Assembly: GCA_016462625.1 (NCBI GenBank)
Contig: JAEMSV010000168.1
Span: 1 to 6,396 of the forward strand
Length of the DNA stretch: 6,396 bases
From: Solirubrobacteraceae bacterium
Lineage (GTDB): Bacteria; Actinomycetota; Thermoleophilia; Solirubrobacterales; Solirubrobacteraceae
Direction: 5' to 3'
Position numbers and translations under genes: made by a program. Below the pieces are notes generated by a model. It saw only the letters and a list, made by a program, of their open reading frames with translations. It did not search any database and was not told the origin of the DNA. Positions within the stretch are counted from its first letter, which is position 1. The number at the start of each line of letters is the position of its first letter. This document shows, piece after piece, positions 5,645-6,396 of the stretch.

Positions 5645-6396
5645 CTCGACGACGGCGCTGTTGCGCCGGTGCATGGCCTTGGCAAACAGCCCGGCGGTGC
5701 CGAGCATGAACGAGCTGTAGACCGCCGCCGGCACGGCGAGCTCCTCGTCGATCGTCGCCCCGATCGCGACCGCCAGCGCGGCGTTGTGCACGCCGAGCTC
5801 GATGGCGATCGCGGTGGCCTGACGCCCGTCGAGGCGCACCGCGCGCGCCACGAGGAAGCTGATCGTCATGGCCGCGACGTTCAGCGCGAGCGCGGCGGCG
5901 AACACGACGCCGAGGTGGTCGAACACGATCGACGCGTGCGCAGCGATCGCGGCGACGATGATCAGCGCGAAGACGACGATCGCCGTCCGCTTGATCGTCC
6001 CCGCATGCTCCGCGACCCACTCCGGGTGCCTCGAGCCCGCGTAGAGCCCGATCATCAGCGGCACCACCGTCGTGACGAACACCCGCGCGACGATGACCGG
6101 CATCGAGATCTCGTCGGTCAGCCCGGTCGCGTCGAAGTGCTCGGACGCCAGGCCGACGTAGAGCGGCACCGTGATGACCGCAGCCAGGCTGCTGATCGCG
6201 GTCATCGTGATCGAGAGCGCCGTGTCGCCCTTCGCGAGGTGCGTGAGCAGGTTCGCCATGGTCCCGCCGGGCGCGGCGCCGAGCAGGACGAGGCCCACCG
6301 CGAGCACGGGCTCGAGGTCGAACAGCTCGGCGATTCCGAGCGCGAGCAGCGGCGCGACGATCGCGAGGTTGATCATCCCCACCGCGACACCCCGCG
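5636..6396 (-). CDS. Bile acid:sodium symporter (BASS) family transporter, N-terminus outside window
   Basis: This is a membrane transporter of the BASS family in the BART superfamily, the same superfamily as Acr3. Known members couple Na+ entry to uptake of organic anions such as bile acids, pyruvate or pantoate; the substrate here cannot be told. About 252 residues are visible and the frame is open to the window edge, so the first helices are missing; GTG at 6380-6382 is most likely internal. Family motifs are GLVLLGAAPGGTMANLLTHLAKGDTALSITMTAISSLAAVITVPL (residues 30-74 counted from that GTG) and AIELGVHNAALAVAIG (193-208). In the second motif, the Gln that helps bind Na+ in the bacterial bile-acid homologue structures is His here; Glu and Asn are kept. 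There are about seven hydrophobic segments. It ends 25 bases from the arsR stop and is convergent with arsR, so it is not in an operon with the ars genes. Any link to arsenic is speculation. Confidence 0.9.
   Translation of the reverse strand, partial: RGVAVGMINLAIVAPLLALGIAELFDLEPVLAVGLVLLGAAPGGTMANLLTHLAKGDTALSITMTAISSLAAVITVPLYVGLASEHFDATGLTDEISMPVIVARVFVTTVVPLMIGLYAGSRHPEWVAEHAGTIKRTAIVVFALIIVAAIAAHASIVFDHLGVVFAAALALNVAAMTISFLVARAVRLDGRQATAIAIELGVHNAALAVAIGATIDEELAVPAAVYSSFMLGTAGLFAKAMHRRNSAVVELR

Noticed and set aside
5197..5685. 162-residue minus-strand frame opposite arsR
   Set aside because: It spans arsR and both flanking gaps antisense, with no recognisable domain; arsR on the + strand has full motif support.

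Overview
The window is about 70% G+C or higher, with strong GC3 codon bias and long meaningless antisense reading frames. This points to a high-GC actinobacterium. The character of the 5' partial protein and of the cyclopropane synthase makes a member of the Thermoleophilia (Solirubrobacter/Conexibacter-like) plausible, but that placement is an inference I could not test. No RNA genes, insertion sequences, CRISPR arrays or phage genes are visible, and no gap between genes is longer than about 100 bases.

Left part (1-1872, + strand): the C-terminal end of an unrecognised protein with a Pro/Ala-rich linker (1-468) is followed by a cyclopropane-fatty-acyl-phospholipid synthase-like SAM methyltransferase. 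Homology-like coding for the second gene runs from about 523 to 1872, yet its frame has no ATG, GTG or TTG before position 1093. The true start is therefore a rare codon (ATC at 523 is the best placed), or the gene carries a start-codon change.

Middle (1874-5153, - strand): a tight three-gene arsenic operon, transcribed right to left. It contains an ArsJ-associated glyceraldehyde-3-phosphate dehydrogenase (arsenate to 1-arseno-3-phosphoglycerate), ArsJ (MFS exporter of that product) and Acr3 (arsenite efflux). The genes are linked by GTGA and ATGA stop/start overlaps. No arsenate reductase is present, so the visible cluster removes arsenate by the organoarsenical route and exports arsenite separately.

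Right part (5251-6396): a divergent arsR repressor gene (+) has Cys residues both near the N-terminus (CC) and in the recognition-helix region (CVC). The 97-bp divergent promoter region holds two near-identical 16-bp elements containing an inverted repeat, which are candidate ArsR operators. Convergent with arsR is the C-terminal part of a bile acid:sodium symporter (BASS) family transporter, which runs off the window edge.

The system is a recognisable arsenic-detoxification island, not a wholly new one. The points most worth checking are the missing start codon of the cyclopropane synthase, the paired operator-like elements, the dual Cys sites of ArsR and the active-site substitutions in the operon GAPDH.
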